DNA of 23,145 nucleotides. It comes from Spiro-02 sp964465155. Lineage in GTDB: Bacteria; Spirochaetota; Spirochaetia; Sphaerochaetales; Sphaerochaetaceae. Shown here piece by piece: positions 15,324-21,710 of the stretch (positions are counted from its first letter, which is position 1; the number at the start of each line of letters is the position of its first letter). The notes beneath the pieces are model-generated. The model saw nothing but the letters and a program-made list of their open reading frames with translations, was not told the DNA's origin and searched no databases. The translations under genes and the position numbers were made by a program. The stretch lies in assembly GCA_964465155.1 (NCBI GenBank), contig CAYXIH010000027.1, forward strand, positions 1 through 23,145. Reading direction: 5' to 3'.

Positions 15324-15367
15324 CTTGTTTACTTTGTATTGTTTTGGTTTAGTGTTCTTGTTTACTT
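15324..15367. repeat. Two 11-bp direct repeats, 33 bp apart
   Basis: CTTGTTTACTT occurs at 15324-15334 and 15357-15367, with partly conserved flanks. The 33-bp period is about three turns of the helix, which would put both on one face of the DNA. They lie upstream of the BspA-like promoter and downstream of the transglutaminase-like gene. Confidence 0.6.
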
Positions 15368-15501
15368 CGTGGGCATTCCATATCCCTGCCCTTCAATATC
15401 CAGCATTGAGTCCTAGCGCACGCTCTTTCTTGGATTACAATGAAGCACCACGCTGCGGGAACAGCCTGGAACGAGGAGGTCATCTGAGAGTTTTGTTGGG
15501 G

Positions 15502-16881
15502 TCAGTCAAGCCATTCAAAGGAGAGGACACGGTGGGTATATTCCAACTGTTCCCTTCCCAGTGGTCCACTGGCGTACTCAAATTCCCCTACTTGGTTGTC
15601 AATGGGATCTTCCCGCCAAAACTGCTTGGAGGGGACCAGTGGCTGTTGGAGTGCTCCACAAGATGGGAGGCGCAGGACATCCAGGTTGCAGAAGTAGTGG
15701 TTCCAACGGTCCGTAGCACCCTTTCTATATCCACCACCGCCAAAGGAGCAGTCACAGAACATCCAGCCAAAGGGCTCCACGAAGAACATAGCCCAGTCAT
15801 GGCTTCCAATCTCAACGGGAGTTACATACAGGCCCGACTGCCATCTGGCTGGGATCCCACAAATCCTGCAGAGCGTGATGAACAAGATAGCCTGCACCCC
15901 GCAGTCTCCCTTGAGGTTCAACGCTGCATATTCGCTGATGCAATCGATCGTATCGTAGCTGCGCATATAGGAGTAGACCACATGGGTAGTGACAAAGTCA
16001 TAGATCTTGCGTGCCTTGGACAGAGCATTGGTTTCCTTTCCAACAATTTCCGCAGCCAATGCGCGCAGGTAGGGGGTGAACATGATATGGGGAGCTTGCT
16101 CCTCCAAGAAGAGCATTGGCTGCTGGTCTGTAGTCATGCTTGGATCAGGATCCTGGTATTGCACATGATTGATATAGGAGTACTCGATCCAATACTCCCT
16201 TCCAGCAACGTACACATCGGAAAAACTCACGCAGCCCAGCACATCATCCACATGGGAGACAGTCATCTTCCCTGGCCCATGGGAGAGAATCTGCAGGTCG
16301 CTGACCTGCTGGTGCTCCACGGGCAACGGAAGATGGACCAGCACCTCCTCACCAGGGCGCTGATGCTCTTCCTGCACCTGTATTCCCAGGTGCACTGTTA
16401 TCTTTGCGCTGCGCCCGCCATGTGCACGCATGTACGCAACCTGCTCGTCGCGCAGCGCCATGTCGGCATTGGATTCCTCTTCTGGCACCTGCACCTTGAG
16501 CTTTCTCTTGATCTCGCTGCGGGTGGTCACCAAGTTCTCGAAGAAGCGCCTGTTGAACCGTACCTGACCATCTACGAACATCCAGTCAGCTGCCCCGATC
16601 ATCTTGTAATACTCCAGCTCCGAGGGGTCGAACTGGGTAAGCTGCTCCTCCATGATCTTGCGTGCCGCTGCCACATCATACGGATATTGCCCCTGCTGGA
16701 GCTTCTCCAAGACGTGTTGTTCCAACCTCAGCCTGTGTGCCAGGACCGCCGGTGTCCGCTCGCAGTCCAGCAGTTGCCCTATCTTCAGCAGTGCCTGGCG
16801 GTACTGGCCGTTGAGCTTGAGCTTGAGTACATCTTCTGGCAATGGGAACACCTGGTCTTCGATACAGTTGCACTGGGTCAT
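15502..16881 (-). CDS. Transglutaminase-like (papain-fold) protein
   Basis: A cysteine protease or transglutaminase-fold protein, 459 residues. The C-terminal half carries the catalytic triad in the standard order: Cys327 in LKGDCGVQAILFITLCR, His361 in GSHDWAMFFVEP, and Asp377 in MFCDCSF. The RICGIPARWQSG between Cys and His is typical of the transglutaminase core. The first 280 residues form a helical N-terminal part and then a beta-rich part of unknown role. There is no signal peptide, so it is probably cytoplasmic. The ATG at 16881 (MTQCNCIED) has AGAGGTG upstream; the frame extends to 16956 without support. Its last codons (LSFEWLD) form the right copy of the direct repeat that also lies beside lysS. 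The substrate is unknown. Confidence 0.85.
   Translation of the reverse strand: MTQCNCIEDQVFPLPEDVLKLKLNGQYRQALLKIGQLLDCERTPAVLAHRLRLEQHVLEKLQQGQYPYDVAAARKIMEEQLTQFDPSELEYYKMIGAADWMFVDGQVRFNRRFFENLVTTRSEIKRKLKVQVPEEESNADMALRDEQVAYMRAHGGRSAKITVHLGIQVQEEHQRPGEEVLVHLPLPVEHQQVSDLQILSHGPGKMTVSHVDDVLGCVSFSDVYVAGREYWIEYSYINHVQYQDPDPSMTTDQQPMLFLEEQAPHIMFTPYLRALAAEIVGKETNALSKARKIYDFVTTHVVYSYMRSYDTIDCISEYAALNLKGDCGVQAILFITLCRICGIPARWQSGLYVTPVEIGSHDWAMFFVEPFGWMFCDCSFGGGGYRKGATDRWNHYFCNLDVLRLPSCGALQQPLVPSKQFWREDPIDNQVGEFEYASGPLGREQLEYTHRVLSFEWLD
15503..15530. repeat. Right copy of the direct repeat (3' end of the transglutaminase-like gene)
   Basis: Matches 13686-13712 at all but one substituted base and one inserted base. 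This copy contains the last codons and most of the stop codon of the transglutaminase-like gene, so it is likely to be the original. Confidence 0.75.
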
Positions 16882-16950
16882 AGTCACACCTCTTGCGGAT
16901 GAGGATACACCATCTGGTAGCCCCCGCCAATACAACTCCGATGTTTGAGT

Positions 16951-16978
16951 TTGCAAAATCAGTGCGAGTTGCTATACT
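16951..16978 (+). promoter_or_regulatory. Promoter of the RlpA-like gene, adjoining its start codon
   Basis: TTGCAA (16951-16956, 4 of 6) and TATACT (16973-16978, 5 of 6) with a 16-base spacer. Only 6 bases (TTGCCC) separate the -10 from the ATG at 16985, so the expected start of transcription is the A of the ATG or one base before it. No Shine-Dalgarno sequence is present. Confidence 0.6.
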
Positions 16979-16984
16979 TTGCCC

Positions 16985-17638
16985 ATGAAACAGATCCGTG
17001 TCACCCTACTGCTGCTTGTCATGGTCCTCGGCGCCGCATTTGCCGAAGAAACACCTACCCTGCCCATAGCCGAGCAAGGAATAGCCTCGTGGTACACCAG
17101 CGACAAGGCCGAGAGCCTCACCGCCAATGGTGAGGTCTTCGACCCCACATCCCTCAGCGCTGCCCACAAGAGCATGAAGTTCGGTACCGTGGTGAGGATG
17201 ACCAACCTCAACAACGGAAAGACCGTGGATGTCCGCATCAACGACCGGGGCCCGTATGTGGAGGGAAGGATCATAGACCTCACCCCTGCTGCGGCAACCG
17301 CCGCAGGGATGCTGGAAAGCGGCATTGCACCAGTGACATTGCAGGTCATCTACGAACCCGAGGTACCGGAATCAAAATACAACAGGGCAGGTGACACCGG
17401 TTGGTACCTCATCCAGTTGGGAGCCTACAGCTCACCAGCGACGGCATATGCCATCTATGAGAAGCTGCTGGGTGTAGGACTCAGGCCGTCAGTCGAGATC
17501 GTCAACGACTCACTCATCCGCCTCTCAGCCAGATGGATTCCCGCCTACCAGCTGGATCGGACGCTCAAGGTCCTCTCCACCATTGGATTCCAAACAACCG
17601 ACATCCTCAAGAAGAGCGAAGCCAACCCCTACCGCTAA
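16985..17638 (+). CDS. rlpA: RlpA-like septal-ring protein with SPOR domain
   Basis: A periplasmic cell-wall protein. In E. coli and Pseudomonas, RlpA sits at the septum, and the Pseudomonas enzyme is a lytic transglycosylase acting on glycan strands lacking stem peptides. The 217-residue protein has a signal peptide (MKQIRVTLLLLVMVLGAAFA, then EE). Next is the double-psi beta-barrel domain (about 31-123), with GIASWY, TANGEVFD, AAHKSMKFGT and INDRGPYVEGRIIDL; His61 and Asp87 match the catalytic pair. A SPOR domain (138-210, WYLIQLGAYSSPATA) binds denuded glycan. Unlike E. coli RlpA it has no lipobox cysteine, so it should be soluble in the periplasm. The true start is the ATG at 16985; the TTG at 16979 is within the promoter gap. 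It is divergent from the transglutaminase-like gene. Confidence 0.92.
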   Translation: MKQIRVTLLLLVMVLGAAFAEETPTLPIAEQGIASWYTSDKAESLTANGEVFDPTSLSAAHKSMKFGTVVRMTNLNNGKTVDVRINDRGPYVEGRIIDLTPAAATAAGMLESGIAPVTLQVIYEPEVPESKYNRAGDTGWYLIQLGAYSSPATAYAIYEKLLGVGLRPSVEIVNDSLIRLSARWIPAYQLDRTLKVLSTIGFQTTDILKKSEANPYR

Positions 17639-17658
17639 GCAGTCGGGACCAACAGCAA

Positions 17659-17690
17659 CAAGACCTGGAGCTCTGATGCCCCAGGTCTTG
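17659..17690. terminator. Hairpin between the convergent rlpA and ABC operons
   Basis: CAAGACCTGG (17659-17668) and CCAGGTCTTG (17681-17690) make a perfect 10-bp stem with a 12-base loop; CAG/CTG extends it past a 3-base bulge. Neither side has a long T-run, though TTGTTGCTGTT follows on the minus strand. It is probably a shared, possibly weak, bidirectional terminator. Confidence 0.6.
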
Positions 17691-17721
17691 CTGTATATGA
17701 CCATGTTGTTTTTGCTCTCTG

Positions 17722-17826
17722 CTACAAACCCTTCAAGAGCCGTGTGCCCAGGGCAAGTACGATACCCCCAAGCAGCCAGAGGATCTTTGCAAGGTTGATG
17801 CGCAGTCTTCTTTGTCCGTCGTTCAT
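17722..17826 (-). CDS. Small 34-residue membrane peptide, last gene of the ABC operon
   Basis: A short reading frame: MNDGQRRLRINLAKILWL, then LGGIVLALGTRLLKGL. It has a positive N-terminal stretch and one membrane span of about 17 residues. Its ATG overlaps the TGA of the upstream membrane-subunit gene in an ATGA, just as the earlier genes of this operon are joined, and a GGTGG lies upstream. The hydrophobic core, the placement and the coupling make it a credible gene, although no family is recognised. It may assist or stabilise the ABC transporter. It could also be a chance frame, so a conservation check in relatives is the key test. Confidence 0.6.
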   Translation of the reverse strand: MNDGQRRLRINLAKILWLLGGIVLALGTRLLKGL

Positions 17827-18545
17827 GACCGCACCACCACTTTTCTTGCCAATGCGGCCGTCCCCACGCTGAACAGCAGGGCAATGATGAGGGACGTGAC
17901 CATCTGGTTCCCCATTGCCAGCAATCCACTGCCGTTGGAAGGTACCCCAACAGCCCAGGCAAACAGGCGGTAGAGCCAGGAGCCTTGGTTGAGGACCGCA
18001 ACGGAGACCAGCCAGATCAGCAGCACAGGAACGCCGATGGAGATGACCAGCGCCCAGATCTTGCCAATGCGCCAATACATGGCCGACAGGAATGCACCAC
18101 ACGCACCCAGGCTCAGGAACGTACAGAATATGTACAGCATCATGACCCATGGTCCACGGTTTCCAAAGATGGCATCACCAACGGTCCTGTCGGAGAACCA
18201 CAAGCGTCCCAGCCTGTTGAGGATGGTGTTGCCCACCGCATACATGGCTGCGGCCGACACCAACGTGATCCCCACGCTGTACAGCACCGAGCTCCTGCCC
18301 ATCCCGTTCTGGATACCCATGCGCATGGCAATGCGGTAGAAGCACAGGAAGAAGACAAAGATTGCGATGCCCGTTGCAAAGTCGACCGACCCATTGATGC
18401 TCGCGCTCACGCCTGGATTCCCAAAGAGGAGGAATCCAATGTACAGCACCAACGGCAGTCCGAATGCAAAGCCATAGACCCAGGCCATGACCTGAAGGTT
18501 CCCGATGATCCCATAGTGGACCATCGGCAAAATATTTCGTTTCAT
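17823..18545 (-). CDS. ABC transporter membrane subunit (second)
   Basis: An integral membrane protein of 240 residues with six or so predicted spans, not recognised at family level. It is probably the permease of the ATPase encoded upstream. It is similar in build to the preceding gene product: both share an AMYWRIGKIWAL / SIFWRIGSTAGRI segment before a GVPVLL / GTPLVLL span, and a short R-rich tail (ARKVVVRS, ATRTLVVKR). That points to an old duplication giving a heterodimeric permease. GGGGGAA lies before the ATG. Its stop overlaps the start of the 34-residue peptide. Confidence 0.8.
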   Translation of the reverse strand: MKRNILPMVHYGIIGNLQVMAWVYGFAFGLPLVLYIGFLLFGNPGVSASINGSVDFATGIAIFVFFLCFYRIAMRMGIQNGMGRSSVLYSVGITLVSAAAMYAVGNTILNRLGRLWFSDRTVGDAIFGNRGPWVMMLYIFCTFLSLGACGAFLSAMYWRIGKIWALVISIGVPVLLIWLVSVAVLNQGSWLYRLFAWAVGVPSNGSGLLAMGNQMVTSLIIALLFSVGTAALARKVVVRS

Positions 18546-18554
18546 CAGTTCCCC

Positions 18555-19301
18555 CTACCTCTTGACCACCAGCGTGCGGGTGGCAATGAGCGTACCTACA
18601 ACGCCCAACACTGCGAGTACCATCAAAGTACCTGCCATGGCCAACGGCGAGCGGCCACCATGGCCCATCCCCAGCATGGACATTCCAACTGGCAGCAGGC
18701 GCCGCGCCAGGCTGACCCCGCCAATCTTGAGGACGCCCAACAACTTGGGCAGTACAACCAGCAACACCAATGGCGTACCCACGCCATAGACAATCCTACC
18801 TGCCGTGGACCCAATGCGCCAGAAGATGGAAGAGAGGCACATGCCGACCATGCTCAGCGCCAGCAGCAACGCGCTCTCCCAGACCCACCGTGTCAGCGAC
18901 AGCCCCATGGGAGCTCCCATGTACATCGAATAGAGGGAGTACTTGTTGCCGATGAACAGGGTGGAAAGCATGCTCACCAGCCCAATGGCCACCGACAGGC
19001 AGGCGAACGTCACCACCATCGAGACAACCGAAGTCACCCTCGACCTGCCGCTTTGGATGAAGAACCCCACGGCCAAACGGTACATCGACATTCCGAAGAC
19101 CACCATCATGATGGCCCCGAGGTTGCTTAGGTTCAGGCCTGCCTGCATCCCGGAGAAGAAATCCTGCTGGTGGCTGCCCAGCTGCATGAATGTCCCGATT
19201 GCCAACACGATCAGGTTGACTGCCAATACAGAGCCATAGGCCACACCGATGCCCTTGGCACAGGTGACCATGGAGTAGCGAAACGGTGCCAGCATCTTCA
19301 T
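18555..19301 (-). CDS. ABC transporter membrane subunit (first)
   Basis: An integral membrane protein of 248 residues with about six spans, starting MKMLAPFRYSMVTCAKGIGVAYG. The ATG overlaps the TGA of the ATPase gene in an ATGA, so the two are made together. Its similarity to the next gene product suggests they form the two halves of the membrane channel. No enzymatic motif is seen. In YtrA-type operons such subunits belong to exporters or sensors linked to cell-envelope stress and peptide antibiotics. The substrate here is unknown. Confidence 0.8.
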   Translation of the reverse strand: MKMLAPFRYSMVTCAKGIGVAYGSVLAVNLIVLAIGTFMQLGSHQQDFFSGMQAGLNLSNLGAIMMVVFGMSMYRLAVGFFIQSGRSRVTSVVSMVVTFACLSVAIGLVSMLSTLFIGNKYSLYSMYMGAPMGLSLTRWVWESALLLALSMVGMCLSSIFWRIGSTAGRIVYGVGTPLVLLVVLPKLLGVLKIGGVSLARRLLPVGMSMLGMGHGGRSPLAMAGTLMVLAVLGVVGTLIATRTLVVKR

Positions 19302-20161
19302 GACCGCACTCCGCTGGTAAGCTCGATGAACAACCGCTGTAGTTCCAATGGCTGGACAACCACCTCGGGGGGAACCACCAGCTCCTCGGAAGGGATGACC
19401 AGGTAGATCGTCTGCATGGCCCCGATTCCCTCGACGCCAATGGCTCGGCTTCTGAATGGCAGGGATTCTATGACCTGCTTGGGTCCGGTGACAGAGCAGG
19501 CGTTGTGCAGCAATGCCTCTACGCCCTCCTGCACCAGCACCTTCCCATCGTTGATGATCGCAACCTCCTCCACCAAATTGGAGATCTCCTCGATCAAGTG
19601 GGTGGAGATGATGATCGCCTGCCGCCCGTCCCGCTCTGAGAACGTCTGCAGCAACAGCTTGTAGAACAGGTCACGGTGGTTCGCGTCCAAGCCGAGCACC
19701 GGCTCGTCCAGCAGCAAAAACGGGACATCCAGCGACAAAGCCACCACGATCTTGAAGATCGAACGGTACCCGGTGGAGAGCTTGGCGATCTTCTTGCGGA
19801 CATCCAGGTTGAACAACTTGACCATCCGCATGGCCGCCTCCATGTCAAACGAGTCATAGAAACGGGAAGTCCACTTCAGGGCAGCCTTGACCGTCATGTC
19901 CTCGGGATAGAGGTTCTCCTCACCCATCATGAAGATCTGTCCCAGCTGCTGGTCATGGCCGGCCACGGGCTGGCCGTCGATGCTGACCGTCCCGCAATCG
20001 GGGACGACACGGTCTGTGATGACATTCATCAGCGTCGTCTTGCCAACCCCGTTCCTTCCCAGCAGCCCGTAGATCGTCCCCGTCTGGAACGTCAGGGAAA
20101 CATCATCCAGGGCAACTACATCCTTAAACCGCTTGCCTACATGCTCTATCGTCAATTTCAT
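19298..20161 (-). CDS. ABC transporter ATP-binding protein, YtrB/BcrA-like
   Basis: ATPase subunit of an ABC transporter, 287 residues. Walker A is GRNGVGKT (35-42), the Q-loop region is GQIFMMGEENLYPEDMTV, and Walker B is FLLLDEP (148-154) with GLDA as D-loop and His188 in STHLIEE as H-switch. The signature motif is degenerate, LSTGY (128-132) in place of LSGGQ; such variants are frequent in this branch. A roughly 70-residue tail after the ATPase core is of unknown role. It begins in an ATGA overlap with the GntR gene. The order regulator-ATPase-permeases matches YtrA-controlled operons of Firmicutes that answer cell-wall antibiotics. Confidence 0.93.
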   Translation of the reverse strand: MKLTIEHVGKRFKDVVALDDVSLTFQTGTIYGLLGRNGVGKTTLMNVITDRVVPDCGTVSIDGQPVAGHDQQLGQIFMMGEENLYPEDMTVKAALKWTSRFYDSFDMEAAMRMVKLFNLDVRKKIAKLSTGYRSIFKIVVALSLDVPFLLLDEPVLGLDANHRDLFYKLLLQTFSERDGRQAIIISTHLIEEISNLVEEVAIINDGKVLVQEGVEALLHNACSVTGPKQVIESLPFRSRAIGVEGIGAMQTIYLVIPSEELVVPPEVVVQPLELQRLFIELTSGVRS

Positions 20162-20523
20162 TTCATATACTCCTCTAACAAACTGACCATCTCTTGCTTG
20201 GTCAGCCCCAGTTTTTGTGCTTCCTCCAGCATTGGTGCAACATACTTCTCCGCAAACTGCTGCTGGCGTTTCTTCTTGATCTGCTCTACTGCCCCCGTTG
20301 CCACAAACATCCCCACACCTCGCTTCTTGTAGATGATCCCCTCGTCCACGAGGAGGTTCATCCCCTTGAGAACGGTAGCCGGATTGATCGTGTACCCCAC
20401 CGAGATCTCAGTGGTGGACGGGACCTGTGTCTCCTCCGGATAGACGCCGGTGAAGATCTCATCCTCCAACGAACGTGCTATCTGCAGGAAGATTGGAATG
20501 TCGCCCGAATAATTCAACTGCAC
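20158..20523 (-). CDS. GntR-family regulator, YtrA subfamily
   Basis: A short GntR-type repressor of 121 residues, the size typical of the YtrA subfamily, which has a winged helix-turn-helix and only a small C-terminal dimerisation part. The helix-turn-helix covers about residues 10-75 (PIFLQIARSLEDEIFTG, then TINPATVLKGMNLLVDEGIIYKKRGVGMFV). It starts at GTG (20523), with GAGAGGG upstream. It is the first gene of the ABC operon and a fitting 18-bp operator overlaps its own predicted transcription start, so it very probably represses the operon until an envelope-active compound is present. The inducer is not known. Confidence 0.92.
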   Translation of the reverse strand: MQLNYSGDIPIFLQIARSLEDEIFTGVYPEETQVPSTTEISVGYTINPATVLKGMNLLVDEGIIYKKRGVGMFVATGAVEQIKKKRQQQFAEKYVAPMLEEAQKLGLTKQEMVSLLEEYMK

Positions 20524-20549
20524 GGTATACCCTCTCTGCTTCTTATTTG

Positions 20550-20567
20550 GTTAGTTACTCAACTAAC
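20550..20567. promoter_or_regulatory. Operator of the YtrA-type regulator
   Basis: GTTAGTT and AACTAAC form a perfect inverted repeat of 7-bp arms with the 4-base centre ACTC. It lies between the -10 box and the ribosome binding site, over the start of transcription, where a bound repressor would block the promoter. Confidence 0.75.
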
Positions 20568-20569
20568 TA

Positions 20570-20601
20570 AGTATATAACAAAGAAACCCACAGGCTGTCA
20601 A
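20570..20601 (-). promoter_or_regulatory. Promoter of the YtrA-type ABC operon
   Basis: On the minus strand a perfect TTGACA (20596-20601) is followed by TATATA (20572-20577, 18-base spacer) or TATACT (20570-20575, 20-base spacer). The operator follows at once. Confidence 0.7.
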
Positions 20602-20654
20602 GCAACAATGCAGAGATTTTTGAATTGGAATGAAAGTTGGGAGCCGTATATCAG

Positions 20655-20681
20655 TGGAGGCAGCGTGTTCCGCTGCCTCCA
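20655..20681. terminator. Strong hairpin after the 56-residue protein gene
   Basis: GGAGGCAGCG and CGCTGCCTCC make a perfect 10-bp GC-rich stem (11 with the outer T-A), loop TGTTC. It begins 6 bases after the stop of the small gene and before the promoter of the next operon. There is no T-run on the minus strand, so it may act as a T-less terminator or protect the mRNA end. Confidence 0.6.
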
Positions 20682-20687
20682 TGATCT

Positions 20688-20858
20688 TCATTTCTTCGTA
20701 GTGTGCGCTGACTTTTGCTTCAGCTGCTTTTCCACATCTGCTGTGGTGATGATGCGGGATGTATCGGGCTTACCGTCTGGGAGCTTGGCATAGAACATGT
20801 CGTCCCCAATCACATAGTATTCCTTCCCATCCTGCAGCATGATCGTCTGGTCCAACAT
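20688..20858 (-). CDS. Small 56-residue protein of unknown function
   Basis: Reads MLDQTIMLQDGKEYYVIGDD, continues MFYAKLPDGKPDTSRIITTA, and ends in a charged helix (DVEKQLKQK) and a lysine tail. It is soluble and looks like a small beta-strand-rich domain with a helical end. The ATG at 20858 has GGAGG exactly 7 bases upstream, and that site overlaps the stop codon of the phosphatase gene, so the two are translationally coupled. An ATG two codons earlier is too near the ribosome binding site. A strong hairpin follows the stop. I do not recognise the family. Codon pattern, coupling and the hairpin make it a real gene in my view. Confidence 0.75.
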   Translation of the reverse strand: MLDQTIMLQDGKEYYVIGDDMFYAKLPDGKPDTSRIITTADVEKQLKQKSAHTTKK

Positions 20859-20869
20859 CTGCATGCCTC

Positions 20870-21619
20870 CTATGCTCCAAGCAACCGGTCCTTGATCCAG
20901 GAGATATCCTCCTTGCCAAGGCCAATATGCTTCAGATACCCTTCGCTTCCCCCATAGACCGTGTCCAGGTGGGACAATGTACTCACCATGGTGTCGGGCT
21001 GGGACTTCAGCATGTCCTGCGGAACGGAACGTCCGAGCTTGGTCAAGGCAGCAACCATTGCAGCAAACCGCTGCCGCAGATAGAAGGCCGACACCGAATA
21101 GTCCGCCACGACCATGTCATCCGGTACGCACGCCAAGCGCAGCAGCAGCATGGCTATTACCCCGGTGCGGTCCTTGCCGTTGGTACAATGGAAGAGCACG
21201 CACCCACGGGACGTGAGCAGCTGCTGGAACACCTGCAGGACCCGGTCCTGCTTCTGGTCCAAGATGGATTGGTACATCCCCTGCAGCGACACATCCCCAT
21301 GATGCTCCTCCACCAACTGTGGAATATCGTCAAACAGCGGTATGTTGACGTAGTTGGCAGTAGCCCAGCCGGTATCGGGAGTAGTATCCACCTCCGACGG
21401 CATGCGTAGGTCAATCACCAAATCCACCCCATGGCTTTCCAACAACGCAATGTCGTGGGAAGTCAGGTCCGTCAATGCATCACTGCGCAAGAACCGGCTT
21501 GGGGCCGTCTTGCGCCCCCAGGTGCTGGCATAGCCACCAAGGTCACGGGTATTGCGGGTCCTATCCATTGCAAGAGGCTTGTTTGCCATCTGCAGGTATG
21601 TGTCCATCTCTTGTTCCAT
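20870..21619 (-). CDS. Tyrosine-protein phosphatase (Y_phosphatase3 / IphP-like)
   Basis: A cysteine-dependent phosphatase of the dual-specificity/tyrosine type. The P-loop HCTNGKDRTG (residues 144-153 from the start used here) holds the nucleophile Cys145 and Arg151. The N-terminal NTRDLGGY and FLRSDAL, and DLRMPSEVD before the catalytic loop, are typical of the IphP-like tyrosine phosphatases. It removes phosphate from tyrosine, or possibly from phosphoinositides, in some relatives. No signal peptide is seen with this start (MEQEMDTYL, 249 residues). A start at 21607 (MDTYL) is equally possible; the reading up to 21694 would run through the terminator of the neighbouring gene and is rejected. 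The start sits in a 14-bp palindrome. Coupled downstream is the 56-residue protein. Confidence 0.88.
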   Translation of the reverse strand: MEQEMDTYLQMANKPLAMDRTRNTRDLGGYASTWGRKTAPSRFLRSDALTDLTSHDIALLESHGVDLVIDLRMPSEVDTTPDTGWATANYVNIPLFDDIPQLVEEHHGDVSLQGMYQSILDQKQDRVLQVFQQLLTSRGCVLFHCTNGKDRTGVIAMLLLRLACVPDDMVVADYSVSAFYLRQRFAAMVAALTKLGRSVPQDMLKSQPDTMVSTLSHLDTVYGGSEGYLKHIGLGKEDISWIKDRLLGA

Positions 21620-21629
21620 ACAGGTATGG
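21616..21629. promoter_or_regulatory. Palindrome at the start of the phosphatase gene
   Basis: CCATAC-AG-GTATGG, perfect 6-bp arms around 2 bases. It covers the possible start codon at 21619 and might be an operator or an RNA element. No promoter could be placed with confidence in the short space after the terminator at 21656. Confidence 0.3.
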
Positions 21630-21655
21630 TACTGCAAAAACATCGGACAGCATAG

Positions 21656-21687
21656 AAAAAAAGCCACCCTCCAAGATGAAGGGCAGC
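21656..21687 (-). terminator. Rho-independent terminator of the beta-barrel protein gene
   Basis: On the minus strand GCTGCCCT and AGGGTGGC pair over 8 positions (two G-T wobbles) with a 9-base loop, followed by seven T (21656-21662). It lies 23 bases after the stop codon. Confidence 0.85.
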
Positions 21688-21710
21688 ATACCACAAATCA
21701 TTGTTTTCGA

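Noticed and set aside
15325..16902. 525-codon open frame on the plus strand
   Set aside because: It is antisense to the transglutaminase-like gene, which has a complete catalytic triad. The plus-strand product has no family marks and comes from codon bias.
17985..19130. 381-codon open frame on the plus strand
   Set aside because: Antisense to the two membrane-subunit genes; its His/Gln/Asp-rich product is the mirror of hydrophobic codons.
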